Shown: positions 45,563-53,529 of the stretch, piece by piece | How positions within the stretch are numbered: position 1 is the stretch's first letter | Layout: each line of letters starts with the position of its first letter | NCBI RefSeq assembly: GCF_007753265.1 | Contig: NZ_CP036349.1 | Coordinates: forward strand, 2,141,363 to 2,205,362 | Source of the DNA: Botrimarina mediterranea | GTDB taxonomy: Bacteria; Planctomycetota; Planctomycetia; Pirellulales; Lacipirellulaceae | DNA length: 64,000 bases | Direction of reading: 5' to 3' | The notes under the pieces: generated by a model | Told to the model about the DNA's origin: nothing | What the model saw: the letters and a program-made list of their open reading frames with translations, nothing else | Database searches by the model: none | Translations under genes and position numbers: made by a program

Positions 45563-45976
45563 ATGTCCCTACGCCGCCGCGCCCGTGAAGTCGCCCTCCA
45601 GATCCTCTTCGAGGACGACGTGAACCCGCGCGGCACGGCCGCCGAGCTGACCGAGTTCCTCCACGGCCGGCTCAACAACCAGGACGGCGAGGACTTTGCC
45701 CTGCGGCTGGTGCTCGGTGTCCGGCAGAACCGCGAGGCCCTCGACGAGCGGCTCGGCCAGATCGCCCAGAACTGGAGCCTCAAGCGGATGGCGGGCGCCG
45801 AACGCAACATCCTGCGGATCGCCGCTTACGAGGTGATTCACGGCGAGACGCCGTTCGCTGTCGCCGTGAACGAGGCGATCGAGCTAGCAAAGCGTTACGG
45901 CAGCGCCCAGTCGGGCGGCTTTGTGAACGGGATCTTGGACCGACTTAAGTCGGTTGAGGCTGAGGGGAAGGCCTGA
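45563..45976 (+). CDS. nusB: transcription antitermination protein NusB
   Basis: 137 aa all-helical RNA-binding protein that pairs with NusE (S10) on boxA RNA in rRNA transcription. Family features are RRRAREVALQILFEDD (about 3-18), FALRLVLGVRQNREALDERL (about 48) and the C-terminal ERNILRIAAYEVIHGETPFAVAVNEAIELAKRYG (about 79-112, quoted here as two overlapping elements: ILRIAAYEV and VAVNEAIELAKRYG). It ends at a TGA directly followed by a palindrome and then ftsY. Confidence 0.93.
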   Translation: MSLRRRAREVALQILFEDDVNPRGTAAELTEFLHGRLNNQDGEDFALRLVLGVRQNREALDERLGQIAQNWSLKRMAGAERNILRIAAYEVIHGETPFAVAVNEAIELAKRYGSAQSGGFVNGILDRLKSVEAEGKA

Positions 45977-46057
45977 GGCTTGAGACTTGAGGCCTGAGGC
46001 AAGACAATCGAGGGCTTCGCCATCGGTGCGCGTCCTCAAGCCTGTCGCCTCAAGCCT
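45977..46057. repeat. GGCTTGAG palindrome between nusB and ftsY
   Basis: Left arm 45977-46000 (GGCTTGAGACTTGAGGCC) and right arm 46033-46057 (CCTCAAGCCTGTCGCCTC) form an imperfect stem starting at the first base after the nusB stop codon and ending 12 bases before the ftsY ATG. It is a separate family, seen once here. Confidence 0.8.
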
Positions 46058-46069
46058 CACCCCCTCCAC

Positions 46070-47002
46070 ATGGGCTTTTTCAGCCGCATCAAAGCCGGTC
46101 TCAAAAAGACGGGCGCCGTCCTCAACACGGACATCCGCGACCTCTTCAAGAGCGAGGGGCGGCTGATCGACGAGGGGTTCTTGGAGGAGATCCGCGGCAT
46201 CCTCTTCCGAACCGATATGGGCTACGACTCGACCGAGGCCCTCGTCGCCGAGATCGGCAAACAGCTCCGCGGCCGTGTCGTGCAACTCGAAGAGGTCGTC
46301 GAGGTCCTCAAGGCGAAGCTCAAAGAGCTGATGCACCAGCCCGCATCGCCGATCGAGTTCGCCACGAGTGGCCCGACGGTCGTGATGGTCTGCGGCGTCA
46401 ACGGCGCGGGGAAGACAACCTCGATCGCCAAGCTCGCCAGCCAATTCAAGCGGGACGGCAAGAGCGTGCTGCTCGGCGCTGGCGACACGTTCCGCGCGGC
46501 GGCCGTGCAGCAGCTGACGATCTGGGCCGAGCGTCTCGGCGCCGGCATCGTCACCGCCCCGAGCGGCACCCACCCGGCGACGGTTGGCTATCAGACCGTC
46601 GAGAAGGCGCTCGGCGAAGAGATCGACGTGGCGATCATCGACACAGCCGGCCGGTTGCAGACGCAGTCGAACCTCATGGCCGAGCTGACGAAGATCCGCG
46701 CGGCGCTCGCCAAGGCCCTCCCCGGCGCGCCGCACGAGGTGCTGCTGGTGCTCGACGCCACGACGGGCCAGAACGGCATTAGCCAAGCGAGCAAGTTCGC
46801 CGAGGCGGCGGGATGCACGGGCATTGTCTTGGCGAAGCTCGACGGCACCGCGAAGGGGGGCGTCGTCGTCTCGATCCGCCAACAGATGGGACTGCCGGTG
46901 AAGTACGTCGGCCTCGGCGAGAGCCACGAAGACTTGGCGCCGTTCAACCCCGACGAGTTCGTCGATGCCCTCTTCGCCGACGTGCTCAACGCCACGGCGT
47001 AG
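46070..47002 (+). CDS. ftsY: signal recognition particle receptor FtsY
   Basis: 310 aa SRP GTPase that docks ribosome-nascent chain complexes at the membrane. The short N-terminus (MGFFSRIKAGLKKTGAVL) is a basic amphipathic membrane-targeting helix, without the long acidic A domain of E. coli FtsY. The NG domain has GVNGAGKTTSIAKLA (G1, about 107-121), DTFRAAAVQQL (G2, about 141), IIDTAGRLQT (G3, about 189), LAKLDGTAKGG (G4, about 253) and GLGESHEDLAPF (about 284). Followed by a terminator formed from a family C palindrome. Confidence 0.96.
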   Translation: MGFFSRIKAGLKKTGAVLNTDIRDLFKSEGRLIDEGFLEEIRGILFRTDMGYDSTEALVAEIGKQLRGRVVQLEEVVEVLKAKLKELMHQPASPIEFATSGPTVVMVCGVNGAGKTTSIAKLASQFKRDGKSVLLGAGDTFRAAAVQQLTIWAERLGAGIVTAPSGTHPATVGYQTVEKALGEEIDVAIIDTAGRLQTQSNLMAELTKIRAALAKALPGAPHEVLLVLDATTGQNGISQASKFAEAAGCTGIVLAKLDGTAKGGVVVSIRQQMGLPVKYVGLGESHEDLAPFNPDEFVDALFADVLNATA

Positions 47003-47022
47003 ACGCGTTGGTGAGGTCAAAT

Positions 47023-47115
47023 TGTGGGAGGGGTCTCCAGACCCCGATTACGGTGTCCATGCTTTAACGGCATGGTGCGCGTAATCGGGGTCTGGAGACC
47101 CCTCCCACATTTTTT
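47023..47115 (+). terminator. family C palindrome plus T-run after ftsY
   Basis: Perfect 30-base arms (47023-47052 with GGGGTCTCCAGACCCCGATT; 47080-47109, its complement), an inner CCATGC/GCATGG-like loop stem, and six T (47110-47115) directly after. This is a long version of a Rho-independent terminator for ftsY. A near-copy without T-run lies at 51725-51812. Confidence 0.88.
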
Positions 47116-47320
47116 GCCCAACCGTTAGCCCTTCGCGCTCCGGCAAGGTCTAACGCGGCGCCAGCATTTCTAGCAGGCGACTCCGCTTCTCGGTTCATCC
47201 GTGGCCCGCTGCTTGGCGATATCTGTGCTAGCTAGCGACGCAGGCCTTGCGGTGGTCTGCGCCCGATTCCCTCTCTTGGCAGCTAGCCCCCGCCCACCCG
47301 CTCCTGGAGCTGCGAGTCCT

Positions 47321-48748
47321 ATGAAGCGTCACGCCCTTGCCGGGCTGACGGCGTTTGCCGTCGCCGGGTATGCGGCGGCCGACCAAGTCGCCCAACCGGC
47401 CTCGGTCGCCCCCGCCCCGCTGCAGTACGAAACTTACTACAACCAGCCGGTCGATACGCTGCCGTCGGTCACGCCGCCGAATCCCGCCGTGACGAGCGAT
47501 GTGGCGTACAACATTGCGCCGAGCAGCGGCTACGAGCCGAGCTGCACGGCCGAACCCAACTGTGCGGTCGAGCCTAATTGCGCCGCGGAGCCCTCTTGCG
47601 GCCTCGAGTCTTGCTGCGGCGACGCCTGCGGTTGCGGCTCGACGTGCGGCCTGTTGGGCGACTGCTGCCTGGGCGACCCCTGGACGCTCCAGGGTTACCT
47701 CGACCCGTGCGGCTGCAGCCCGATTACGTTCGGCGGTTGGACCCAGATCGGTTTCCACACGCAGAACACCCGCTTCTCGCGTGACGACAACGACGCCTTC
47801 GCGTTCAACGACCACCCCGGCCGCCTGAACCTGCACCAGCAGTGGTTCTACGCCGAGAAGGTCGCCGAGGCGCCTTGCTGCGGCGTCGACTGGGGCTTCC
47901 GCGCCGACCTGATGTACGGCACCGACGCGGTGAAGACCCAGTCGTTCGGCAACCCGGCCGGCTCGTGGGACTTCCAGAACGGCTGGGACGAGGGCGCCGG
48001 CTACGGCTGGGCCATGCCGCAGCTGTACGGCGAAGTCGCCTGGGGCGATTGGTCGGTGAAGGTCGGCCACTTCTTCACGCTGATCGGTTACGAAGTCGTT
48101 ACCGCCCCGGATAACTTCTTCTACAGCCACGCGTTCACGATGTTCAACAGCGAGCCGTTCACGCACACCGGCGCCATCGCGACCTACAACGGTTTCGACG
48201 ACGTCACGCTGTACGGCGGTTGGACCGCGGGCTGGGACACGGGCTTCGACAGCTTCAACGACGGCAGCAACTTCCTCGGTGGTTTCAGCACCGGCCTCAC
48301 CGACGACATCACCTTCACCTACATGCTGACCGCCGGCAACTTCGGCAAGCGTTCGGCGGGTGGTGACGGCTACAGCCACTCGGTGGTGGTGGACTTCGCC
48401 CTGACCGACGACCTGAACTACGTCCTGCAGTCGGACCTGGTGGACATCGACGACCAGAACGGCAACGTGACGGCGAACGATCAGGTCGGCATCAACCAGT
48501 ACCTGTTCTACACGATGAACGACTGCTGGGCCGTTGGCGCCCGGCTCGAGTGGTGGAAGACCGACGGCTTCTCGTACCAAGAGATGACCTACGGCCTCAA
48601 CTACCGCCCGCACGCCAACGTCGTGATCCGCCCCGAGATCCGCTACGACTGGACCGCCAGCGACGCCGCCGCCAACAACGTCGGCTTCGCGGACGCCGAA
48701 GAGTTCAACAGCGCTAAGTTCGGCATGGACGCGATCTTCACGTTCTGA
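47321..48748 (+). CDS. outer-membrane porin, BBP2/OmpL-like, with Cys-rich segment
   Basis: 475 aa from ATG 47321 with a signal peptide (MKRHALAGLTAFAVAGYAAA). Residues about 85-150 are rich in Cys (more than 15, e.g. CGLESCCGDACGCGSTCG), followed by a beta-barrel portion (about 155-475) with alternating amphipathic strands, many aromatic girdle residues (GGWTQIGFHTQNTRF, YGEVAWGDWSVKVGHFFT) and a C-terminal Phe (DAIFTF), a usual barrel ending. It should form a diffusion channel in the outer membrane. The frame extends upstream to 47201, but that part lacks a signal peptide. A strong terminator follows. Confidence 0.82.
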   Translation: MKRHALAGLTAFAVAGYAAADQVAQPASVAPAPLQYETYYNQPVDTLPSVTPPNPAVTSDVAYNIAPSSGYEPSCTAEPNCAVEPNCAAEPSCGLESCCGDACGCGSTCGLLGDCCLGDPWTLQGYLDPCGCSPITFGGWTQIGFHTQNTRFSRDDNDAFAFNDHPGRLNLHQQWFYAEKVAEAPCCGVDWGFRADLMYGTDAVKTQSFGNPAGSWDFQNGWDEGAGYGWAMPQLYGEVAWGDWSVKVGHFFTLIGYEVVTAPDNFFYSHAFTMFNSEPFTHTGAIATYNGFDDVTLYGGWTAGWDTGFDSFNDGSNFLGGFSTGLTDDITFTYMLTAGNFGKRSAGGDGYSHSVVVDFALTDDLNYVLQSDLVDIDDQNGNVTANDQVGINQYLFYTMNDCWAVGARLEWWKTDGFSYQEMTYGLNYRPHANVVIRPEIRYDWTASDAAANNVGFADAEEFNSAKFGMDAIFTF

Positions 48749-48836
48749 TCCAGCGTCTGATTAAGCGATCGTCTGATCAAATGATGGGGGTTGGTTGAGA
48801 GACGCGGGAAAAGAGTTGGCAATCGGAGTGAAACCA

Positions 48837-48872
48837 CCGCGGGCCGTCAAAGTGACGGCCCGCGGTTTTTTG
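48837..48872 (+). terminator. intrinsic terminator of the porin gene
   Basis: CCGCGGGCCGTCA-aag-TGACGGCCCGCGG, a 13-base perfect stem (48837-48865), followed by six T. This is a textbook Rho-independent terminator about 90 bases after the porin stop. Confidence 0.95.
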
Positions 48873-48882
48873 TTTGGTAATC

Positions 48883-48958
48883 GCCGAGCCGCGACCGTCA
48901 GGGAGCGACCAAGAGAGTAGCAACGTCGATGGTCGCTCCCTGACGGTCGCGGCTCGGC
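48883..48958. repeat. perfect 28-base palindrome next to cdd
   Basis: Arms 48883-48910 and 48931-48958 are exact complements (outer words GCCGAGCCGCGACCGTCAGG / CCTGACGGTCGCGGCTCGGC). The loop is 20 bases. It lies just after the porin terminator and one base from the convergent cdd stop, so it probably ends cdd transcription. A related element (CGCGCCCGTCAGG) is at 57404-57472. Confidence 0.9.
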
Positions 48959-48959
48959 A

Positions 48960-49364
48960 TCAACTGCTCAAACGAAACCCACTCGGCAGGAACTCATCGA
49001 GCGTTGCGGTGTGTTTCACTGCGCCCGTCTCGCTGTCCACCAGCAGCACCGTGCATCGCGGGCCGAACTCGTACAGGAATTGGCGGCAAGCCCCGCACGG
49101 CGCCGCGGCGCCGGGGGTTGCGACGGCGACGGCGACGAACTCCTTGGCGCCGGCCGTGATCGCGGTTCCGGCGGCGGTGCGTTCGGCGCAGATCGTCAGG
49201 CCGTACGAGCTGTTCTCGACGTTGACGCCGCTGAAGACGCGGCCCTCGTTGTCGAGGATCGCGGCGCCGACGTAGAACTTCGAGAACGGGGCGTACGCCA
49301 TTCCCCGAACTGCGATCGCGACGGCGACGAGCTCGTCGATCTGATCTTGAGTCGGTTCAGCCAT
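48960..49364 (-). CDS. cdd: cytidine deaminase
   Basis: 134 aa homotetramer-type zinc enzyme converting cytidine and deoxycytidine to uridines. Zinc/catalytic motifs are TICAERTAAGTAI (about 57-69, Cys plus the catalytic Glu) and PCGACRQFLYEFG (about 90-102, two Cys ligands). FYVGAAILDNEGRVFSGVNVEN (residues about 29-50, start of the substrate loop) also fits. First in a minus-strand line of salvage genes. The upstream pyrimidine phosphorylase stops only 23 bases away, so these two are likely co-transcribed. Confidence 0.95.
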   Translation of the reverse strand: MAEPTQDQIDELVAVAIAVRGMAYAPFSKFYVGAAILDNEGRVFSGVNVENSSYGLTICAERTAAGTAITAGAKEFVAVAVATPGAAAPCGACRQFLYEFGPRCTVLLVDSETGAVKHTATLDEFLPSGFRLSS

Positions 49365-49387
49365 CGCGTCATCGCTTCGGGGGAAGG

Positions 49388-50674
49388 TTAGTCAACGCGT
49401 TCAACAATCAGCGGCGGAGCTTCTCGTGGCTCATCCGACAGCGTGATGGCGCCAGTTGTCATCGCGCTAGCTGCGTCGCGGCCCTTGGCGTTAGCGAAGA
49501 GCTTGACTAGCGGCTGGCCCGCTTCGACGCGGTCGCCGAGCCGTACGAGCATCTCCAGGCCGACCGAGTAGTCGAGCTCGTCCTCTTTCTGCTTGCGTCC
49601 GCCGCCGAGTTCGATGATCGCGTACCCAAGAGCCTCGGTGTCGATCGCCGTGACGTAACCACCGCGATCTGCTTTCACTATCTGCTCCGCCGCGCGCGGC
49701 CGTGGGGCGTCGAGGTCGCCGCCTTGGGCCCGCACCATTTGCGCGAGCTTCTCGCGCGCCGAGCCGTCATCGAGCGATTTGGCGATTCCCGCGCGTCCCT
49801 CTTCCGTTGAGGACGCGACTTTGGCGAGCACCAGCGCCTCGGCGCCTTGAGCGATGACAAGTTCGCGAAGGTCGGCAGGACCGCCCCCTTCGAGGCACGC
49901 GACCGACTCGTCGATCTCGACGGCGTTGCCCGCCAGGCGGCCGAGCGGCTGGTTCATGTCGGTGATCAACGCGGCGGTGGCGACGCCCATCCGTTTGCCG
50001 GTGTCCACAAGCGACCGCGCCAGGCCGCGGGCGTCGTCGAGCGTCTTCATGAAAGCGCCGCTGCCGCACTTCACGTCGAGCACCAGGGCGTCGAGCCCTT
50101 CGGCGAGCTTCTTGCTCATGATGCTCGCGGTGATCAGCGCGATCGACGGCACGGTCCCCGTCACGTCACGCAGCGCGTAGAGCTTGCGGTCGGCCGGCAC
50201 GAGCCGCGGCGACGCGCTGACGATGACGCAGCCCACTTCGTCGGCCAAACGCTGCGCGTCCTCGAGGTCGTAATCGACGCGATAGCCGGGGATCGATTCG
50301 AGCTTGTCGAGCGTCCCACCCGTGGCGCCGAGGCCGCGGCCGCTGATCATCGGCACCCGTACTCCGCAGCACGCCAGCGCCGGCGCCAGCGGGATCGAGA
50401 CCTTGTCGCCGATGCCGCCCGACGAGTGCTTATCGGCGTTCGGCGGTCCACCAGCGGGCGAGCCGGCGAACTTCGCGCCCGAGTCGAGCATCGCCTCGGT
50501 GAGCGCCGCGATCTCGGCCGTCGTCATGCCGCGGATGAAGACGGCCATCGCCCACGCGGCCATTTGGTAATCGGGCAACTCGTCGGCGGCGTAAGCGGCG
50601 ATCAGGCCGCCGATCTCGTCGCGCGAAAGCTCGGCGCCGTCACGCTTCTTGGCGATCAACTGAGCGACGTTCAT
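49388..50674 (-). CDS. deoA: pyrimidine-nucleoside / thymidine phosphorylase
   Basis: 428 aa, cleaves thymidine or uridine with phosphate to the base and (deoxy)ribose-1-phosphate. Signature segments: DKHSSGGIGDKVSIPLAPAL (about 82-101), GRGLGATGGTLDKLESIPG (about 114), DVKCGSGAFM (about 200) and a C-terminal barrel-like lobe with RLGDRVEAGQPL. The length equals that of the thymidine/pyrimidine phosphorylase family. Which pyrimidine is preferred cannot be told from sequence with confidence. Starts at ATG 50674. cdd follows closely, and a family B palindrome separates it from the purine phosphorylase upstream. Confidence 0.93.
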   Translation of the reverse strand: MNVAQLIAKKRDGAELSRDEIGGLIAAYAADELPDYQMAAWAMAVFIRGMTTAEIAALTEAMLDSGAKFAGSPAGGPPNADKHSSGGIGDKVSIPLAPALACCGVRVPMISGRGLGATGGTLDKLESIPGYRVDYDLEDAQRLADEVGCVIVSASPRLVPADRKLYALRDVTGTVPSIALITASIMSKKLAEGLDALVLDVKCGSGAFMKTLDDARGLARSLVDTGKRMGVATAALITDMNQPLGRLAGNAVEIDESVACLEGGGPADLRELVIAQGAEALVLAKVASSTEEGRAGIAKSLDDGSAREKLAQMVRAQGGDLDAPRPRAAEQIVKADRGGYVTAIDTEALGYAIIELGGGRKQKEDELDYSVGLEMLVRLGDRVEAGQPLVKLFANAKGRDAASAMTTGAITLSDEPREAPPLIVERVD

Positions 50675-50685
50675 TCAGAGGGAAC

Positions 50686-50863
50686 CACAGATGGACGGGG
50701 ATGAACACAGATTTTGTTAACCACAAAGGAATGAAGGAATAAAGGAAGTGGTTAGTCCGATAGTCTGGTAGACCGATAGGAAAGAGCTTGCCGAACAACT
50801 CTAACGGTCTATCGGACTACCCACCTACCGTCCTTCTTGGTTCCTTTGTTCCTTTGTGGTTCA
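50686..50863. repeat. family B nested palindrome in the salvage cluster
   Basis: Outer words TTAACCACAAAGGAATGAAG (from 50717) and GGTTCCTTTGTTCCTTTG...GTGGTTCA (to 50862) enclose TAGTCCGATAGTCTG / ...GTCTATCGGACTA. GAACCACAGATGGACGGGG (50691) is a further variant. The minus-strand stop codon of the purine phosphorylase (50861-50863) is the TGA of the repeat word TGAACCACAAAGG. Confidence 0.88.
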
Positions 50864-51691
50864 CTTAAGCAGAACGACGGCTTCGACGATCGCTCGGAGT
50901 TTTTTGCCAGCTGAGGCGGCGGCGGTTACGACTTCTTCGTGCGACGTTTCGCTGAGTTGGTCGGGGGAGCAGGCGTTGGTGATTGTGGAGAGGCCGAGGA
51001 CTCGGACGCCGCAGTGCTGGGCGGCGATCACCTCGGGGACGGTGGACATGCCGGCCGCGTCGCCGCCGAGGCGGCGGGCCATGCGGTACTCGGCCCGAGT
51101 CTCGTAGGTCGGGCCGAGCATGCCGACGTAAACGCCCCGCGGGCAGAAGAAGCCAGCACGCCGCGCCACGGACTCGGCCAATTCGATCAGTGCGCGGTCG
51201 TACGGCGCCGACATGTCCGGGAACCTTGGCCCGAGGCGATCGTCGTTCACGCCCGTCAGCGGGTTCTTGAACATGAAGTTGATGTGATCGTCGATCAACA
51301 TCACGTCGCCGACTTCGTAGGACGGGTTGAGCCCGCCGGCGGCGTTGGAGACGACGAGCGTTTCAATACCGAGCCGCTTCAGCACCCACACCGGGAAGGC
51401 GGCCTGCTGCGCGGTCCAACCTTCGTAGAGGTGGAAACGCCCCTGTAGCGCGACAACTTGCCGTCCCGTGTCGCGAAGCGTGCCGACGATCAGCTTTCCG
51501 GCATGTCCCGCTGCGGTCGAGCGCGGGAAGTGAGGCAGGTCCGCGTAGGGGATCGCGGTGGCGTCGTCGATGCGATCGGCCAGCGCGCCGAGTCCCGAGC
51601 CGAGGATGACGCCGACTTTTGCCGCTAAGCCGCGAGCGGCACTACAGATCGCGTCAGCCGCGGCGTCGATCTGATCGGCTAGTCCTTCCAC
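50861..51691 (-). CDS. purine nucleoside phosphorylase, Asn type
   Basis: 276 aa trimeric-type (class I) purine nucleoside phosphorylase. Motifs: VILGSGLGALADRI (phosphate loop, about 28-41), RFHLYEGW (about 85), VVSNAAGGLNPSYEVGDVML (base site, about 115), GPTYETRAEYRMAR (Glu, about 197) and STITNACSPDQ (Asn, about 240). The Asn and Glu are the residues that in mammalian enzymes select 6-oxopurines (guanosine, inosine). Start is GTG 51691, whose AAGGAA site lies inside a repeat word. The stop codon too is within a repeat. Confidence 0.92.
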   Translation of the reverse strand: MEGLADQIDAAADAICSAARGLAAKVGVILGSGLGALADRIDDATAIPYADLPHFPRSTAAGHAGKLIVGTLRDTGRQVVALQGRFHLYEGWTAQQAAFPVWVLKRLGIETLVVSNAAGGLNPSYEVGDVMLIDDHINFMFKNPLTGVNDDRLGPRFPDMSAPYDRALIELAESVARRAGFFCPRGVYVGMLGPTYETRAEYRMARRLGGDAAGMSTVPEVIAAQHCGVRVLGLSTITNACSPDQLSETSHEEVVTAAASAGKKLRAIVEAVVLLK

Positions 51692-51724
51692 TTGGTTCCT
51701 TTGTTAACCACAGAGCCCCAGTCG

Positions 51725-51812
51725 TGTAGGAGGCGTCTCCAGACGCCGATTACGCGCACCACGCCGTATCCGGCCAAGTGATCGTAATCGGCGTCTGGAG
51801 ACGCCTCCTACA
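51725..51812. repeat. family C palindrome between the two purine phosphorylases
   Basis: Perfect 30-base arms (51725-51754 with GGCGTCTCCAGACGCCGATT; 51783-51812) around a loop of 28 bases. It is the same design as at 47023-47109, differing by compensatory base changes in both arms (GGGG/CCCC versus GGCG/CGCC), so pairing has been maintained. No T-run on either side. Confidence 0.92.
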
Positions 51813-51828
51813 TTTAGGCGATGAGTCT

Positions 51829-52665
51829 TCAGCCCTTCTTCTTTGCTTCGTAATCGAGGATCCCCTCCACCAGCGCCCGCAGTTTGGGCTCGGCGGAGTT
51901 GGCGATGCGGATGATTTCTTCGACGACGGCTGGCTCGAGCGCGTCGGGGAGGCACATGTCGGTCACCACTGCCATGCCGAAGACACGCAGGCCGCAGTGG
52001 ATCGCGGTAATGACTTCCGGGACGGTGGACATGCCGACCACGTCGGCGCCGATGTTGCGGAGGAAGCGGTACTCGGCGCGCGTTTCGAGGCAAGGGCCCA
52101 ATACCGCGACACTGACGCCGCGATGCACGACGAAGTCGCCGCGCCGCGCGATCGCTTGGCCTTCGGCCAGCAGCTCGAAGTCGTACGGCTGGGACATGTC
52201 GGGGAAACGCGGGCCGAGGCGGTCGTCGTTGACGCCGACCAGCGGGTTGTCGCCGAGCAGGTTGATGTGATCATCGATCAGCATCACGTCGCCGGGCTTG
52301 TAGTAGGGATTCATTCCCCCCACGGCCTGCGATACGACGAGCAGCTCGGCGCCGAGGGCCTTCATCACCCGCACCGGCAGCGTAATCTGGCTGATCGGGT
52401 AGCCCTCGTAAGCGTGGAACCGCCCCTCCATGACCATCACCGGCAGGCCCCTGAGCGTGCCGAACACGAAACGCCCGCGGTGGCTCGTGGCGGTCGAGAC
52501 GGGGAAATGGGGGATGTCGCCGTAGTCGAGCGTCGCCTCGACGGTGATTTTCTCAGCGAAATTGCCGAGGCCCGTGCCGAGGATGATGCCGGCGTGGGGC
52601 TTCTTGTCCCACACGGAGTGAATCTTGGCGACGGCCTCTTGGATCTGTTCGTACAAATGCAGCAT
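51829..52665 (-). CDS. purine nucleoside phosphorylase, divergent Asp type
   Basis: 278 aa paralogue of the neighbouring enzyme with the same fold: IILGTGLGNFAEKI (phosphate loop), RFHAYEGYPI, GPCLETRAEYRFLR (Glu kept). The base site differs: NAAGG is replaced by QAVGG, and the Asn of TITNACSPD is replaced by Asp in VVTDMCLPD. In mammalian PNP an Asn-to-Asp change at this place shifts preference toward 6-aminopurines, and MTA phosphorylases naturally have Asp. I therefore suspect adenosine or a related nucleoside as substrate. Start ATG 52665. Catalytic phosphate site looks intact. Confidence 0.88.
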   Translation of the reverse strand: MLHLYEQIQEAVAKIHSVWDKKPHAGIILGTGLGNFAEKITVEATLDYGDIPHFPVSTATSHRGRFVFGTLRGLPVMVMEGRFHAYEGYPISQITLPVRVMKALGAELLVVSQAVGGMNPYYKPGDVMLIDDHINLLGDNPLVGVNDDRLGPRFPDMSQPYDFELLAEGQAIARRGDFVVHRGVSVAVLGPCLETRAEYRFLRNIGADVVGMSTVPEVITAIHCGLRVFGMAVVTDMCLPDALEPAVVEEIIRIANSAEPKLRALVEGILDYEAKKKG

Positions 52666-52711
52666 AGGGCGAGGGTGTCGTTAACCGTACTGTGGAGTTG
52701 GTAGGTGCGCT

Positions 52712-52792
52712 AATGACGAAGCCCGAATGACGAATGACGAACGCAGGCGACAGGCTTCGTCATTCGTCACTCGTCATTCGGGCTTCGTCATT
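52712..52792. repeat. AATGACGAA palindrome between deoC and purine phosphorylase
   Basis: Left arm 52712-52741 (AATGACGAAGCCCGAATGAC) and right arm 52756-52792 (TTCGTCATTCG, ACTCGTCATTCGGGCTTC) form a long imperfect stem built of direct GAATGAC units. It is a separate family, here occurring once, positioned between two minus-strand genes. Confidence 0.85.
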
Positions 52793-52797
52793 CCTGT

Positions 52798-53499
52798 TCA
52801 GTAAGAGTCGCCGGAGGCGCCTTTGGCGATCGCTTCGGTGGCGCTGGTGCCGAGGCGCGTGGCGCCGGCTTCGACCATGCGAAGCGCGTCTTCGTAGCTG
52901 CGGATGCCGCCGGACGCTTTGACTTGCACGGCGGGGCTGCACGTGGCGCGCATCAGCGTGATGTCTTCAACCGTCGCGCCGGTCGAGACCAGGGCGCCCG
53001 CGGCGTCTTTGACAAAGCCGAATCCGGTCGAAGTCTTCACGAACGCGGCGCCGGCGGCTTCGCTTAACTCGCAGAGCTTCCGCTTGTGCTCGTCGGACGG
53101 CATCAGGCCGGTCTCGAAGATCACCTTAGTGATCGCGCCATTTTGCTTGGCGGCGGCAGCGACCGAGGCGATGTCGTCGCCGACGTAGCCCCAGTCGCCC
53201 TCCAACGCGCGGCCGATGTTGACGACCATGTCGACTTCTTTCGCCCCCTGCTCGCACGCGCGGAGAGTCTCGGCGACCTTCGCGGCGCGGCTCGCGCCGC
53301 CGTGGGGGAAGCCGATCACGGTGCTGGGCAGCACGTTGGAGCCGGCGAGCAGCTCCGTCGTCAGCGCGACGTACGAAGGCTTCACGCAAACGCTGGCGAT
53401 CCCCAGCCGGACGGCCATCTCGCACGCGCTGCGGACATCGGCGGATGTCTGCGTCGGGTGCAGGACGGCGTGGTCAATCAGCGATACGACGTTGGTCAT
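52798..53499 (-). CDS. deoC: deoxyribose-phosphate aldolase
   Basis: 233 aa TIM-barrel class I aldolase, splitting deoxyribose-5-phosphate to acetaldehyde and glyceraldehyde-3-phosphate, the step after nucleoside phosphorolysis. Schiff-base Lys in AAFVKTSTGFG (about 152-162), the second Lys in VKASGGIRSYEDAL (about 187) and the C-terminal GATRLGTSATEAI phosphate site all fit. VVNIGRALEGDW (about 96) is the usual catalytic Asp region. Its place beside deoA and the purine phosphorylases makes a complete route from deoxynucleosides to glycolysis, apart from phosphopentomutase, which is not seen. Confidence 0.94.
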   Translation of the reverse strand: MTNVVSLIDHAVLHPTQTSADVRSACEMAVRLGIASVCVKPSYVALTTELLAGSNVLPSTVIGFPHGGASRAAKVAETLRACEQGAKEVDMVVNIGRALEGDWGYVGDDIASVAAAAKQNGAITKVIFETGLMPSDEHKRKLCELSEAAGAAFVKTSTGFGFVKDAAGALVSTGATVEDITLMRATCSPAVQVKASGGIRSYEDALRMVEAGATRLGTSATEAIAKGASGDSY

Positions 53500-53529
53500 G
53501 GCCGGATGATAAATAGAACCGGCGACAAA

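Noticed and set aside
47228-48613. 461-codon minus-strand frame opposite the porin
   Set aside because: Arg/Val/Glu-rich antisense shadow; the plus strand has the signal peptide and barrel.
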